Positions 18,372-27,040 of a stretch of DNA of 64,000 nt are shown piece after piece. This stretch comes from Martinezella lusitana. Lineage in GTDB: Bacteria > Pseudomonadota > Alphaproteobacteria > Rhizobiales > Rhizobiaceae. Within the stretch, counting starts at the first letter, position 1; each line of letters starts with the position of its first letter. The notes under the pieces were generated by a model. The model was not told where the DNA came from, made no database searches, and saw nothing but the letters and a program-made list of their open reading frames with translations. The stretch spans positions 1 to 64,000 of the forward strand of contig NZ_JAFEVL010000068.1 of the NCBI RefSeq assembly GCF_016901135.1, written 5' to 3'. A program made the translations under genes and the position numbers.

Positions 18372-19373
18372 TCAACTGCCCCGTATTACTAAGCGAGGTT
18401 GAAGAACGATGTTGCATGGTGCCTGAACGCGGCCCTTTACCTGATCGAGTGCCAGTTGCATGGCTGTCGCACCCACCGTCTCACTTAGGAGATCGACGGA
18501 AGTGAGGGTAACATCTCCTCTCCATGCGAAGGCATTGTAGTCGCAACCGACAACTGCAACGTCCTCCGGCACTTTCAGGCCGATCTCCTTCAGCCCGAAG
18601 ATGACGCCCATTCCAATTATATCGGTTGCGGCAATCACCCCGTCGATGAGACCATCGCGCGCTAAGCTGGCGATCTCCCTGCCTTGCGCGGTTGCAGCTT
18701 CTCTTGAGAGGCCCTGTACGGTAGAAACGCTCATCCCGGCGAAGCCGACCGCTTCAGTCACTCCCCTGCAGCGGTCCCGGATGACCACACGGTCGCCATC
18801 CGGCCCCACAAAATGCAGGCGCGATTTTCCACTTTCAAGAAGATATGTTGCTGCCAGGCGGCCGGTAGCGATATTGTCGATGCGTACGCTTGAACAGTTC
18901 AGGGGTTCGCCATCATAATCGATCAGGATTAGTCGCGTACCACGGCCGATGGCCCGACTGATAGAGGCATCGGAATTGGGCATCGGTACGAGAATGACGG
19001 CTGCGACGCCCTCGCCGTGCAGGTAGCGCAGGTGGTCATCCTGTAAGGCGATATCATGGTTGCTACAGGTAATGACCACGTGCATTCCAGCCTCTATGGC
19101 CTTGTCTTGCGCGCTGACAATTATCTCTGATGAATAGGAATGGTCGAACCCGGAGACAATGATACCGATATTGTTGGCATGTCCGGCGGCTAGCGTTCTT
19201 GCCAGTCCGTTGCGGACAAACTTCAATTGGTGAATCGCAGCATTTACCGCCGCAACGGTATCGGGATGAACGCGATCAGGATGATTGAGAACGTTCGATA
19301 CTGTGGCACGCGACACCCCTGCAACTCGCGCGACCATAGCCATATTGGCAGTTGGTACCCGTTCACCGCTCAT
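18372..19373 (-). CDS. LacI-family transcriptional regulator of the second rhamnoside locus
   Basis: 333 residues from ATG 19373, preceded by GAGAGGAG; an ATG six codons upstream is less well placed. The HTH is canonical (ANMAMVARVAGVSRATVSNVLNHPDRVHPDTVAAVNAAI), followed by the sugar-binding-like effector domain (NNIGIIVSGFDHSYSSEIIVSAQ; VAVVGCDYNAFAWRGDVTLTSVDL). It is on the same strand as, and downstream of, the GH78 and MFS genes and is expected to bind the twin palindromes upstream of the permease gene. Ligand is inferred to be a rhamnoside or its product. Confidence 0.92.
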   Translation of the reverse strand: MSGERVPTANMAMVARVAGVSRATVSNVLNHPDRVHPDTVAAVNAAIHQLKFVRNGLARTLAAGHANNIGIIVSGFDHSYSSEIIVSAQDKAIEAGMHVVITCSNHDIALQDDHLRYLHGEGVAAVILVPMPNSDASISRAIGRGTRLILIDYDGEPLNCSSVRIDNIATGRLAATYLLESGKSRLHFVGPDGDRVVIRDRCRGVTEAVGFAGMSVSTVQGLSREAATAQGREIASLARDGLIDGVIAATDIIGMGVIFGLKEIGLKVPEDVAVVGCDYNAFAWRGDVTLTSVDLLSETVGATAMQLALDQVKGRVQAPCNIVLQPRLVIRGS

Positions 19374-19493
19374 CGATCTCCTCTCTGACACAATCGTCCC
19401 TGCCGAAGCCCACGACAGATCTAGTCGACTTGCATGTCAAATACAGAAAATGGTTAAATCCACAAAGTAGGCGAGCCATGGGTATCTCTCAAT

Positions 19494-22079
19494 TCACGAG
19501 CAGAGCTCCTGAATTTCCTCAAGCATCCGCCGCAATGCAGTTTCCTCCGCGGTGGGAATAGACAGGCCGACACAACGGGACAAATCGGCAAGCGGCAGAT
19601 CAAGATAAGGCCACGCGGAACGCGCAAGTACTTTGGCGCTCCAGTCGGGGCGGAACCGGCCGACCGCATTGCCAACTCGCCTCCACACATCCTCACGGTC
19701 GATTGCCTGCCGCGTCGTGACAGGCAAGGTTCCACCGGCTTCCTCAACGGGTGGCGCCATAATGCGCGAAAAGCTATGCCTGCCTGCAGATAAGTTAATC
19801 GTTTCGCCCGGCAGACATATGTCGGCGGTGGCACCATCGGGGACCCCGACGCTAACATCAAGACGATTGTCGTGATATTTCCATCGCGTAACGATTGAAC
19901 CGGCAGGACTCTCGAACCTTGCTTCCGCAAAGCTTAGCCCGCTCCAAAGGGCAGGCGTAACCGAAAAGCTGTACCAGCCTGGGGATTCCATCCGTAATCC
20001 GGCGAGATAGCGATGCATCCAGTCGGCGACGGCGCCGAACGCATAGTGATTGAAACTGGTCATCTCCCCCGGATTGACGCTGCCATCAGGGAGCATGCTA
20101 TCCCACCGCTCCCACATGGTCGTCGCACCCATCGTAACGGGAAAAAGCCATGAAGGGCATTCGGTCTGGTTTAGAAGCCGCATGGCAACATTCTGATGGC
20201 CCGTGACCGCCAATGCGTCGAGAATGACGGGTGTGCCGAGGAAACCCGTACCGATCGTGAAAGCCGCTCTTCTGACCAGGTCTGCGAGGCGATTGCCCGC
20301 GGTTTGCAACTGGTGTTCGCGTAAAAGCCCATAGGAGATCGCTATGGCGTATGACGCCTGGCTTTCCGATGTAAGGCGACCGTCGGGCGTGACGAAAGTC
20401 GCCTGGAAGCGTTCAAACACATCATTGCCCAACCTGGCAAGCCGGCCGGCCTCGTCACGCAGCGTCAACACGGCAGCAACATCTGCGGCGATGCTGATCG
20501 ACCTGTAGAGGCAGGCGGTGGCGACTAGATCGCGGTCGGTCATTGCAGCTGCGGGATCGTCCGGCGGAGCCGTCGGATCGAGCCAGTCTCCATACTGATG
20601 CCCACCGCTCCAGATCAGCTTTGGCCCGGCGGCTTTCAATGCCCGGTCTATCCAGCGTTTCATGCTGTTAAACTGGCGAAGCAGAATGTCAGGTCGCCCG
20701 GAATGCCGGTAAAGAACCCACGGAACGATGGTCGCCGCATCTCCCCATCCTGCTGTCGCAACGGACGTGCGCCGGTAGATATCCGGGATGACGACCGGTA
20801 CGGAGCCATCAGGCAACTGGCTTGCCATCAGGTCGCAAAGCCATGAATCGAGCAGCTCCGTGCAATCGAACAGAAAAGATGCCGTGGGCGCAAAAACCTG
20901 GATATCGGCCGTCCAGCCAAGCCGTTCATCACGCTGCGGGCAATCGGTCGGTATGCCCAGAAAATTACCCCGCATGCTCCACACCACGTTCTCATGAAGC
21001 CTGTTGAGCATCGGGTCGGAACATGAAAACCACCCGGTCCGGCGCATCGCCGAGCCGACGACAATTGCCTGAACCTCTTCCAGCTCGTCCTCTTGCAATC
21101 CCTCCACGCCGATGTATCGAAATCCATGAAATGTAAAAGCAGGTTCGAGTGTCGTGTTTTCTGGGCCGGACAAGTAGTAGCTATCCGTGGCCTTTGCCGC
21201 CCTGAGAGGCCGCGTGGAAAGGGCCCCATGTTCGAGCACTTCGGCATGCCGGACGGTGATATTCCGGTCGCGGCTAGGGTTTCTGATTTGCAGCTTGACC
21301 CACCCGACAATGTTTTGGCCAAAATCAATGATGATCGAACCATCCTGCTGCCGGATGATCTCAACCGGAGCCAGCGTCTCAGTAACCGCAATACCCGCAA
21401 AGGACTGCATTTTGAGAATGGTCCTGTCTATGTCGATGGTGTCCGTGCCGAGCAGACGTTCATGTCGCCTATAGTCGATCACGCAGCCATCGTAGAGATC
21501 ATCGGCTGCAATCGCGGTACTTGATGCCTGCCACGTGTCATCGCTGCCGATTGCGATGGTTTGCCCGTCTGCGAATGTGACCTCCAGGGCGGCAAGGAGA
21601 CCGAGACGCGGCCCGTAAAGATCACGGCGCGCTGGTCGGCCCAGTTGCCCCCGGTACCAGCCATTACCAAGCAAAACGTCGATATAGTTGCGCCCCTGCT
21701 TCAGCAATGACGCGACGTCATATTGCGAATATAGCAGCCGATAACGATAGTCAGTCCATCCCGGCGCGATCACATCCTCGCTGACAGGTGTGCCATTGAT
21801 GTTTGCCCTGAAAAGGCCAAGCGCTGTAATCGACAGAACTGCCGACCGGACTTCCCTGTCGAGCGTGAATTCTTTGCGAAACCGCGGGGCGCCTGACGAA
21901 AGATCGTGCTCCAGACGGGGAGATATGACGTGACAGCCGTCGAAGGGATCTGGTTTTGCAGCCGTCGCGGTATCTGCTTGACGACAGGCATCATGCTTGT
22001 CGGCTACCGCGGCCTGTCCGTTGCTGGGATCAGGATTGCCCGCGAAAATTGGCATGTCATGATCGCTTGTATTCTTCAT
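19494..22079 (-). CDS. glycoside hydrolase family 78 alpha-L-rhamnosidase, second copy
   Basis: 861 residues, close to the usual GH78 length. The motif DCPQRDERLGWTAD lies at about residues 379-392, with Ala in place of the Gly found in the other copy. N-terminal sandwich (LFRANINGTPVSEDVIAPGWTDYRYRLLYSQYDV) and FTFHGFRYIGVEGL barrel segments match the family. No secretion signal is evident, so it likely hydrolyses imported rhamnosides in the cytoplasm. It is followed by the LacI gene and preceded by an MFS permease gene, forming a locus parallel to but differently built from the one at 3.3-9.7 kb. The start has only a weak ribosome site, which may matter given the strong hairpin just upstream. 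Confidence 0.92.
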   Translation of the reverse strand: MKNTSDHDMPIFAGNPDPSNGQAAVADKHDACRQADTATAAKPDPFDGCHVISPRLEHDLSSGAPRFRKEFTLDREVRSAVLSITALGLFRANINGTPVSEDVIAPGWTDYRYRLLYSQYDVASLLKQGRNYIDVLLGNGWYRGQLGRPARRDLYGPRLGLLAALEVTFADGQTIAIGSDDTWQASSTAIAADDLYDGCVIDYRRHERLLGTDTIDIDRTILKMQSFAGIAVTETLAPVEIIRQQDGSIIIDFGQNIVGWVKLQIRNPSRDRNITVRHAEVLEHGALSTRPLRAAKATDSYYLSGPENTTLEPAFTFHGFRYIGVEGLQEDELEEVQAIVVGSAMRRTGWFSCSDPMLNRLHENVVWSMRGNFLGIPTDCPQRDERLGWTADIQVFAPTASFLFDCTELLDSWLCDLMASQLPDGSVPVVIPDIYRRTSVATAGWGDAATIVPWVLYRHSGRPDILLRQFNSMKRWIDRALKAAGPKLIWSGGHQYGDWLDPTAPPDDPAAAMTDRDLVATACLYRSISIAADVAAVLTLRDEAGRLARLGNDVFERFQATFVTPDGRLTSESQASYAIAISYGLLREHQLQTAGNRLADLVRRAAFTIGTGFLGTPVILDALAVTGHQNVAMRLLNQTECPSWLFPVTMGATTMWERWDSMLPDGSVNPGEMTSFNHYAFGAVADWMHRYLAGLRMESPGWYSFSVTPALWSGLSFAEARFESPAGSIVTRWKYHDNRLDVSVGVPDGATADICLPGETINLSAGRHSFSRIMAPPVEEAGGTLPVTTRQAIDREDVWRRVGNAVGRFRPDWSAKVLARSAWPYLDLPLADLSRCVGLSIPTAEETALRRMLEEIQELCS

Positions 22080-22130
22080 TCCGGTCGCATTCCCTCGCCG
22101 CCTGGGTGACTAAACGGCTTTCCAGAGAGT

Positions 22131-22164
22131 GAGGTGCACGGACGTTGCAACGTCCGTGCACCTC
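22131..22164. promoter_or_regulatory. 34-bp perfect palindrome between permease and rhamnosidase genes
   Basis: The 34 bases are identical to their own reverse complement, with core GACGTTGCAACGTC and outer arms GAGGTGCACG / CGTGCACCTC. It lies between the MFS stop (22196) and the GH78 start (22079) on the presumed shared transcript. There is no T run on the minus strand, so it is more likely an mRNA-stabilising or attenuating hairpin, or a protein site, than a simple terminator. Confidence 0.7.
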
Positions 22165-22195
22165 ATATCGCTATCTGCCAATCCGCAAATTCTGC

Positions 22196-23473
22196 TCATG
22201 CCGGCTGTTGCTTACCCATCGGCGTCAGCGAAGCGGTGATGCCCGCATTGGCACGAATGAGCAGAGAACCGATGACGGCGGACACGATTGCGAGGCCCAC
22301 GAGCATCCAGAAAAGACCCGAAGGACTCCATGCAATGATGGCCGGTGTCACAAGCGCAAAGCCAGCAAACACGAAGCGGGCGATTGCATAGGTGATGCCC
22401 TGTGCCGTTGCCCGCGCGTTGACAGGAAAAATCTCCTGGGTCCAGACCTTGTAGATTGCCTCTCCGGCAAACGGGTTGCTCAGGTTATACATGATCAGCA
22501 CGATGAGCATGATCCACAGGATCTTTCCTCCCGAGAGTGCCGCGACAGAAAGACCGAGGACCAGTAAAATAGCCCCAAAATAGAATAACCGGTTGCGCCA
22601 TTTGGTATCCGCAGCTCTGGTAAAGAGGGAAGCACAAGCAAGGCCGACCAACGTCGCGCAGAATGAAAAGCCGGTCGCGGTGGCTTGGCTGGCATCTCCT
22701 ACGGTTACAAGGAAGTACGTCTTGAACTGCCCAAAAGTGTTGGCCACAAGCCCATAGAAAATATAGAACGCCGCTGTCATGACAATTCCGTTGAGATATT
22801 TCCGGGTCGTCAGAATCGTCTTCAAAGGAACGGCAATATCGGTGTCGTCCGCACTGTTCCGGTCTTTGGCCTCTTCCTCCATCTCACGGAATGACCGGCT
22901 GAAAATACGGATCAGCAGAGTTGGCACTGCCACGACGATCAGATGCAGAAACAGGATTTTCACGCCCAACATGCCGAGATGCGCTACCATAAAGCCGATC
23001 AACGTCGCGACGACGATGCCGATCGTCCACATGACCTGCGTGAACGCGACCATTCGGCCCTGACCGCCTTTCGGGGCACGTTCGGAAATGACAGCAATCG
23101 ATGTCGGCAAGTCTGCGCCTGCCGCCAGACCGGTGATAATGACGCCGGCAATCAGCATGTTCTGGCTTGAGGCCATCAAGATCGTCGCGACACCGATGAC
23201 ATAAAGTGCAAGATCGGTGTTGAAAACCGGCCTACGCCCGAGAACGTCAGCTATACGTCCACCGACAAGCGCTCCGATAGCGATACTGAAGGTGAGGGAC
23301 GCGCTCAGGAAGCCGACCGCCCAAGGATCCATACCGAACGCCTTCTGCCAGATGGCAAGGCTGATACCGACCGAAATGATGGCGGCGGAGTCTAGATATG
23401 ATGCCATTCCACCAGCGATCGCCAATTTCCAGTAGCGTCCATCAAGCTTTGTCGAAATTGCATTTGCTGACAT
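22196..23473 (-). CDS. MFS transporter, sugar-porter-like
   Basis: 425 residues with about 12 membrane segments. Sugar-porter-like signatures include GGRIADVLGRRPVFNTDL after the second or third helix and a C-terminal INARATAQGITYAI segment. The start 23473 follows AAGAGGAGGT. It probably imports the rhamnoside or sugar that the GH78 encoded next hydrolyses. It is the first gene behind the twin palindromes at 23539-23585. Substrate is inferred only from neighbours. Confidence 0.9.
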   Translation of the reverse strand: MSANAISTKLDGRYWKLAIAGGMASYLDSAAIISVGISLAIWQKAFGMDPWAVGFLSASLTFSIAIGALVGGRIADVLGRRPVFNTDLALYVIGVATILMASSQNMLIAGVIITGLAAGADLPTSIAVISERAPKGGQGRMVAFTQVMWTIGIVVATLIGFMVAHLGMLGVKILFLHLIVVAVPTLLIRIFSRSFREMEEEAKDRNSADDTDIAVPLKTILTTRKYLNGIVMTAAFYIFYGLVANTFGQFKTYFLVTVGDASQATATGFSFCATLVGLACASLFTRAADTKWRNRLFYFGAILLVLGLSVAALSGGKILWIMLIVLIMYNLSNPFAGEAIYKVWTQEIFPVNARATAQGITYAIARFVFAGFALVTPAIIAWSPSGLFWMLVGLAIVSAVIGSLLIRANAGITASLTPMGKQQPA

Positions 23474-23538
23474 GTGCCGTACCTCCTCTTACGAATTTCT
23501 TCCGCCTACTCCCTTAGGCTCCCCACCTTCATGGCTAA

Positions 23539-23585
23539 ATTGACGCGCGTCAATCGTTATTTTCTCCAGATTGACGCGCGTCAAT
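23539..23585. promoter_or_regulatory. twin LacI-type operators, ATTGACGCGCGTCAAT
   Basis: The same perfect 16-bp palindrome occurs at 23539-23554 and 23570-23585, centres 31 bp apart (about three helical turns, same face). It is CG-centred and lies 66-112 bases upstream of the MFS start. The neighbouring LacI protein (gene at 18372-19373) is the likely binder, with cooperative or looping repression. Confidence 0.82.
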
Positions 23586-24030
23586 TCACAAAATCTGGGT
23601 TGCGAGGGTGTTTTGATGGGCCAAGTTGCGGCCGCAAAACAGGCGGTAGCGCCGGTCGTCGCGTCGATGCTTGCGCCCATCGCCGCTAGTATCCGAAGAG
23701 TGGTTAGGGAACGCCGCCGACTGGCGAAGGTTCGTCAGTCGGCTGGCTCGCTGGGAGTGCAGTCTTTAACGGATGAGCGCGAATCGCCGAAAGGCGATCG
23801 ACCGTGTTCCTGCAGATGGTTGCGATCTTGATGTCAAGAATAGCATGTTGAAATGATAGCTGCCGGAGCTGAAGGCAATCGATGACAAAGTGCCGATCCG
23901 GGCAGCCGTTGGCGTCAGAAGGAACGTGATCTTGGCAAAGCCTGACTACGGCTACGCGACAATCCATAAAATTCAGGGGACGATTATCGAACGCCTTCGC
24001 GCCGCGCTCACCTCGAGCGTCTCACGTTCA
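23586..24030. other. intergenic region with possible unrecognised coding remnant
   Basis: 445 bases. A plus-strand open stretch from about 23860 to 24020 reads like protein (LPELKAIDDKVPIRAA, then NVILAKPDYGYATIHKIQG) but has no start with a ribosome site and no family I recognise. It may be a fragment of a lost gene. The rest appears non-coding. Confidence 0.35.
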
Positions 24031-25644
24031 TCAATGCGCTACCGTTTTCGGAATGACAACGTCTGACCCGACCACTTCTGCGAAGTCAATTCCCATGTCC
24101 TGCATCATTTTGGCGGCCGTGGCGCGTCCCGCGCCCGTCAACCCGGAGCCGGGATGCATGAACGGACCGACCAGATAGAATCCTTCGATCCCCGGCACCG
24201 TGTATTGGGCCAGATCAGGTGTCGGCCGATGACCGTTCATCTGATAGAAGAACGGTGCGGCGCCGTGGATATCGCCGCGCACAAAGCTCGGGGACGACCG
24301 TTCGAGATCAAGCGGCGAGTAGTCGAGGCTGGCAATGATGTTGTCACGGTCGAGGTTCAACAGCCATTTCTGGGAATCGTTGAGGGCCTTCTTGGGCCAG
24401 ACGTCCCGCAGGTCATCCCAGTTGTCCTTGCCCGCGTGACGAATATCGTAGGGCGCGAACGTCATCATCGAGAAGATCGCACCGCCGGCAGGCGCGCGGC
24501 TCGGATCATGGTCGCTGTGCTGCGTCAGGCTGTAATGCGGGATCGGATCAGGGAGACGATCGTATCGATATTCGTCAAAGGCCCTTTGAAGCGTTTCCAG
24601 GCTGGACGGAAGCAGTTCGATGATCAACCCCCGGCCCTCGTCACCACTGTCGCCGCGAATCTTGATGGGCTCCCGGAGCGCGAAGTGCGAGTACATCGCG
24701 GAATAGGTCGCCATCTGCACCCGTTCAGCCCGGTGCAGCACGCCTTCATCGATGTCGCCGAAGTAGCGGCGCAAATGGTGCGGGTGAATCGCCCCGATAA
24801 CGCCGTCATTCGCCCCATAGGTTTCACCGCTATCCGTCTCGACGCCGGTCACACGATCGCCTGAACGGACGAGCCGGGTGACGGTCTTGCCGGTGAGCAC
24901 GACGCCGCCGTGATGCTCGACACATTTGACCAGAGCCTCCGTCAACTTGCCCGAACCGCCCTTGGGTAGGGCGAGGCCGGTGACGTGCGCGGCGCCCAAC
25001 ATCGCCAGGGCGCCGATGCCGGTGCCTTTTTCGTAAGGCGCCTGCAGATTCTCGGACATCAGTTTCACGAAATGCATCCGCACCTTCTCGTGCGTGAACC
25101 ATTCGCTGACGATGTCGAGGCCGCTCTTGAGCATCATCATCAGCAGTTCATTTCCGTCCGGGCTCTGGCTCAAACCGGCCACCACACCGGCCATCGGGGC
25201 CGCGGGCATGAACATGCCTTCGCCAAGCATCGGGAACAGCTTGAACGCCATCTCCGAGAACCGGCGATAGGATTCCGCGTCGGTCTTGGAAAACTGGGCG
25301 ATCGACTCGACCGACTTGTCGACGCTGCGGTACGACGTGAGCACCGAACCGTCGTCGAAGTACGAGGAGAAGACAGCCTCGGGGAAGATATATTCGAGAC
25401 CGAACTGGGAGAGCAGGCCAAGCTCATCGTTCTTGATCATCGGGTTCGACAGGATCACCTGATGGATTGTCGAGTGTTCGTCGTAGCGATATCCCGGTGC
25501 GAGTTCTTTCGTGACGCAACCGCCTCCGGGGTGGTCATTGCGCTCCAGGACCAGCACACTTTTCCCGGCCTTCGCCAAATAGGCGGCGGCGATCAGGCCA
25601 TGATGACCAGCCCCGACTGCAATGACATCATAATTTTGCGACAC
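24031..25644 (-). CDS. phytoene-dehydrogenase-like FAD-dependent oxidoreductase
   Basis: 537 residues when started at GTG 25644, which has GGAGA seven bases upstream; the frame can extend ten codons to a TTG with no such site. The Rossmann FAD motif GAGHHG is at residues 11-16 (VIAVGAGHHGLIAAAYLAKAGKSVLVLERN), and the C-terminal LVGPFMHPGSGLTGAGRATA segment closes the FAD site as in CrtI/NDP-type carotenoid and retinol desaturase relatives. No other carotenoid genes are nearby, so a role on another hydrophobic substrate is equally possible. It is followed upstream on the same strand by an SDR gene, likely co-transcribed. Confidence 0.88.
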   Translation of the reverse strand: MSQNYDVIAVGAGHHGLIAAAYLAKAGKSVLVLERNDHPGGGCVTKELAPGYRYDEHSTIHQVILSNPMIKNDELGLLSQFGLEYIFPEAVFSSYFDDGSVLTSYRSVDKSVESIAQFSKTDAESYRRFSEMAFKLFPMLGEGMFMPAAPMAGVVAGLSQSPDGNELLMMMLKSGLDIVSEWFTHEKVRMHFVKLMSENLQAPYEKGTGIGALAMLGAAHVTGLALPKGGSGKLTEALVKCVEHHGGVVLTGKTVTRLVRSGDRVTGVETDSGETYGANDGVIGAIHPHHLRRYFGDIDEGVLHRAERVQMATYSAMYSHFALREPIKIRGDSGDEGRGLIIELLPSSLETLQRAFDEYRYDRLPDPIPHYSLTQHSDHDPSRAPAGGAIFSMMTFAPYDIRHAGKDNWDDLRDVWPKKALNDSQKWLLNLDRDNIIASLDYSPLDLERSSPSFVRGDIHGAAPFFYQMNGHRPTPDLAQYTVPGIEGFYLVGPFMHPGSGLTGAGRATAAKMMQDMGIDFAEVVGSDVVIPKTVAH

Positions 25645-25731
25645 GAAACGTTCTCCGGAATTGCGGGCGGTCAAAGCCCCGTTTTGGCTCGACGATGATT
25701 TCCCGCGCAGCCATGCTGCGCGACGAGTTTG

Positions 25732-26475
25732 CTATCCGACCCGATATTGCCCGCCATCGGCGACGAGGGCCTGGCCGGTCATGAAGGCGGCATCATCCGT
25801 GGTGAGGAAGAGAACCGGCCCGACGATGTCCTCGGGCTCGGCAAAGCGCTGGATCGCCTGCGCCTGCCAGACGGCGCGTCGTTGCTCTTCGCCCTGCGCT
25901 TCGGTGGCGACCGTGTGGGTCAGCCCGGGCAGCACCGCGTTGCAAGTGATGCCGTCATCGGCGACATCGTTCGCCAGGCCGCGCATGAAGCCGATGATGC
26001 CCATCTTGGAGGCGATGTAGTGGCTCATGCCTTTGACCGGCAGGCCGATCGAATTGGACGAGATGCCGACGAAGCGGCCCCATTTCCGGCGCCGCATCGC
26101 GGGAACGAATTGCTTGGCGGACAGAAACTGCGCGTCGAGATTGACCGACATCGTTTTCTTCCACGTGTCGAAATCAAGGTCGTCGATCGGGTGATTGGGA
26201 TAGTAGGCCGCGTTGTTGACCACGATGTCGACGTCACCGAACGCGGCCTCGGCCGCCCGCGCGATAGCAGCCCAGCCAGCAGGATCGGAGACGTCGGCGT
26301 CGACGCCGACGGCGGAAGCACCGATGGCGCTTACCGTATCGGAAGGTTGCTGGAGATCGGCACAGACGACGCTCGCACCGCGCCGTGCCAATTCGAGCGC
26401 GATGGCTGCGCCGATCCCGCGACCGGAACCTGTTACGACAGCTACGCGGCCCTGATGAGTCAACAATTCGGTCAT
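25732..26475 (-). CDS. short-chain dehydrogenase/reductase (SDR)
   Basis: 247 residues. Cofactor motif GSGRGIGAA near the N-terminus, the NNAAYYP segment, and the catalytic pair YIASK (Tyr and Lys) after SSNS are all present, so the enzyme should be an active NAD(P)-dependent classical SDR. C-terminal FMTGQALVADGGQ is intact. The start follows TAGGAGC. It lies 87 bases upstream of the FAD oxidoreductase gene and the two probably oxidise successive alcohol-type groups. Its promoter carries the LysR box described at 26558-26572. Confidence 0.92.
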   Translation of the reverse strand: MTELLTHQGRVAVVTGSGRGIGAAIALELARRGASVVCADLQQPSDTVSAIGASAVGVDADVSDPAGWAAIARAAEAAFGDVDIVVNNAAYYPNHPIDDLDFDTWKKTMSVNLDAQFLSAKQFVPAMRRRKWGRFVGISSNSIGLPVKGMSHYIASKMGIIGFMRGLANDVADDGITCNAVLPGLTHTVATEAQGEEQRRAVWQAQAIQRFAEPEDIVGPVLFLTTDDAAFMTGQALVADGGQYRVG

Positions 26476-26507
26476 CCCGGCTCCTAGGCGTTAAACATCA
26501 ATGTGCT

Positions 26508-26572
26508 CATGCCACGGATGCATAGACAGGAGTAGCCGGTATTCCTTGATGGGAGCTATCGGCTTAGCCGAT
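26508..26572. promoter_or_regulatory. LysR-type promoter region of the SDR gene, box ATCGG-N5-CCGAT
   Basis: The box ATCGGCTTAGCCGAT is at 26558-26572. The whole 65-base segment aligns without gaps to 30292-30356 upstream of the isochorismatase gene, sharing TGCCACG, TGCATA, AGTAGCC, TTGATGG and the box. Both lie upstream of minus-strand genes at similar distance. The LysR gene at 30369 is the likely common regulator. Confidence 0.7.
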
Positions 26573-26654
26573 ATTGGGCGTCGGCTGAACGCTGACAATG
26601 TTTATTAACGCGAGGCGAGAGAGATCGGATGCCCTGATCCGTTTGGGCAGTTAT

Positions 26655-26905
26655 TGCGGAAATTCAGCTCGCGCGGCTGGGAAGCCTGGCCGCGTTCTCG
26701 CGCTAGATTGCCCGGGCCGACGTGCCTCGGCCGTCGAGTGCCTCCGGCGCCTTGCAGCACCTCCTGATGCCGAGGTCAGGCGCCATCGGAAAATCTGTTC
26801 CGAAGATGTTATCGGCGACTTTTGCAAGGGCGGCAAGCGTGGCGGGGCCGACCGCTACGCTGATGGGGCGGCACCCGCGGAAGTTAGATCCTCCTCGATC
26901 CTAGC
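26655..26905 (-). pseudogene. remnant of an amidohydrolase-2-like gene (C-terminal part)
   Basis: The minus strand reads ISVAVGPATLAALAKVAD, then NIFGTDFPMAPDLGIRR, then KAPEALDGRG, an in-frame TAG and RENAARLPSRAS. The FGTDFP step and the RENA...L ending are typical of the C-terminus of amidohydrolase_2 (ACMS-decarboxylase-like) proteins. There is no start or N-terminal half. A related but diverged fragment lies at about 28555-28690. Assigned from pattern only. Confidence 0.5.
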
Positions 26906-27040
26906 CCTGAACGCTGAAATTTAGCTGGGCCGCAGTCAAAGGGCGATAAAATCAAGTACGTGAAAAGGGTAAGGATTTGCCATGCCTGATAACGTCAGCG
27001 TCTTGGCTGCCGCCCGCGCCGGGTCGTCCTGGTGGCCTCA

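Noticed and set aside
19423..19430. AGTCGACT palindrome upstream of the second LacI gene as an autoregulatory site
   Set aside because: Only 8 bp and unlike the strong twin palindromes at 23539-23585; chance occurrence is likely.
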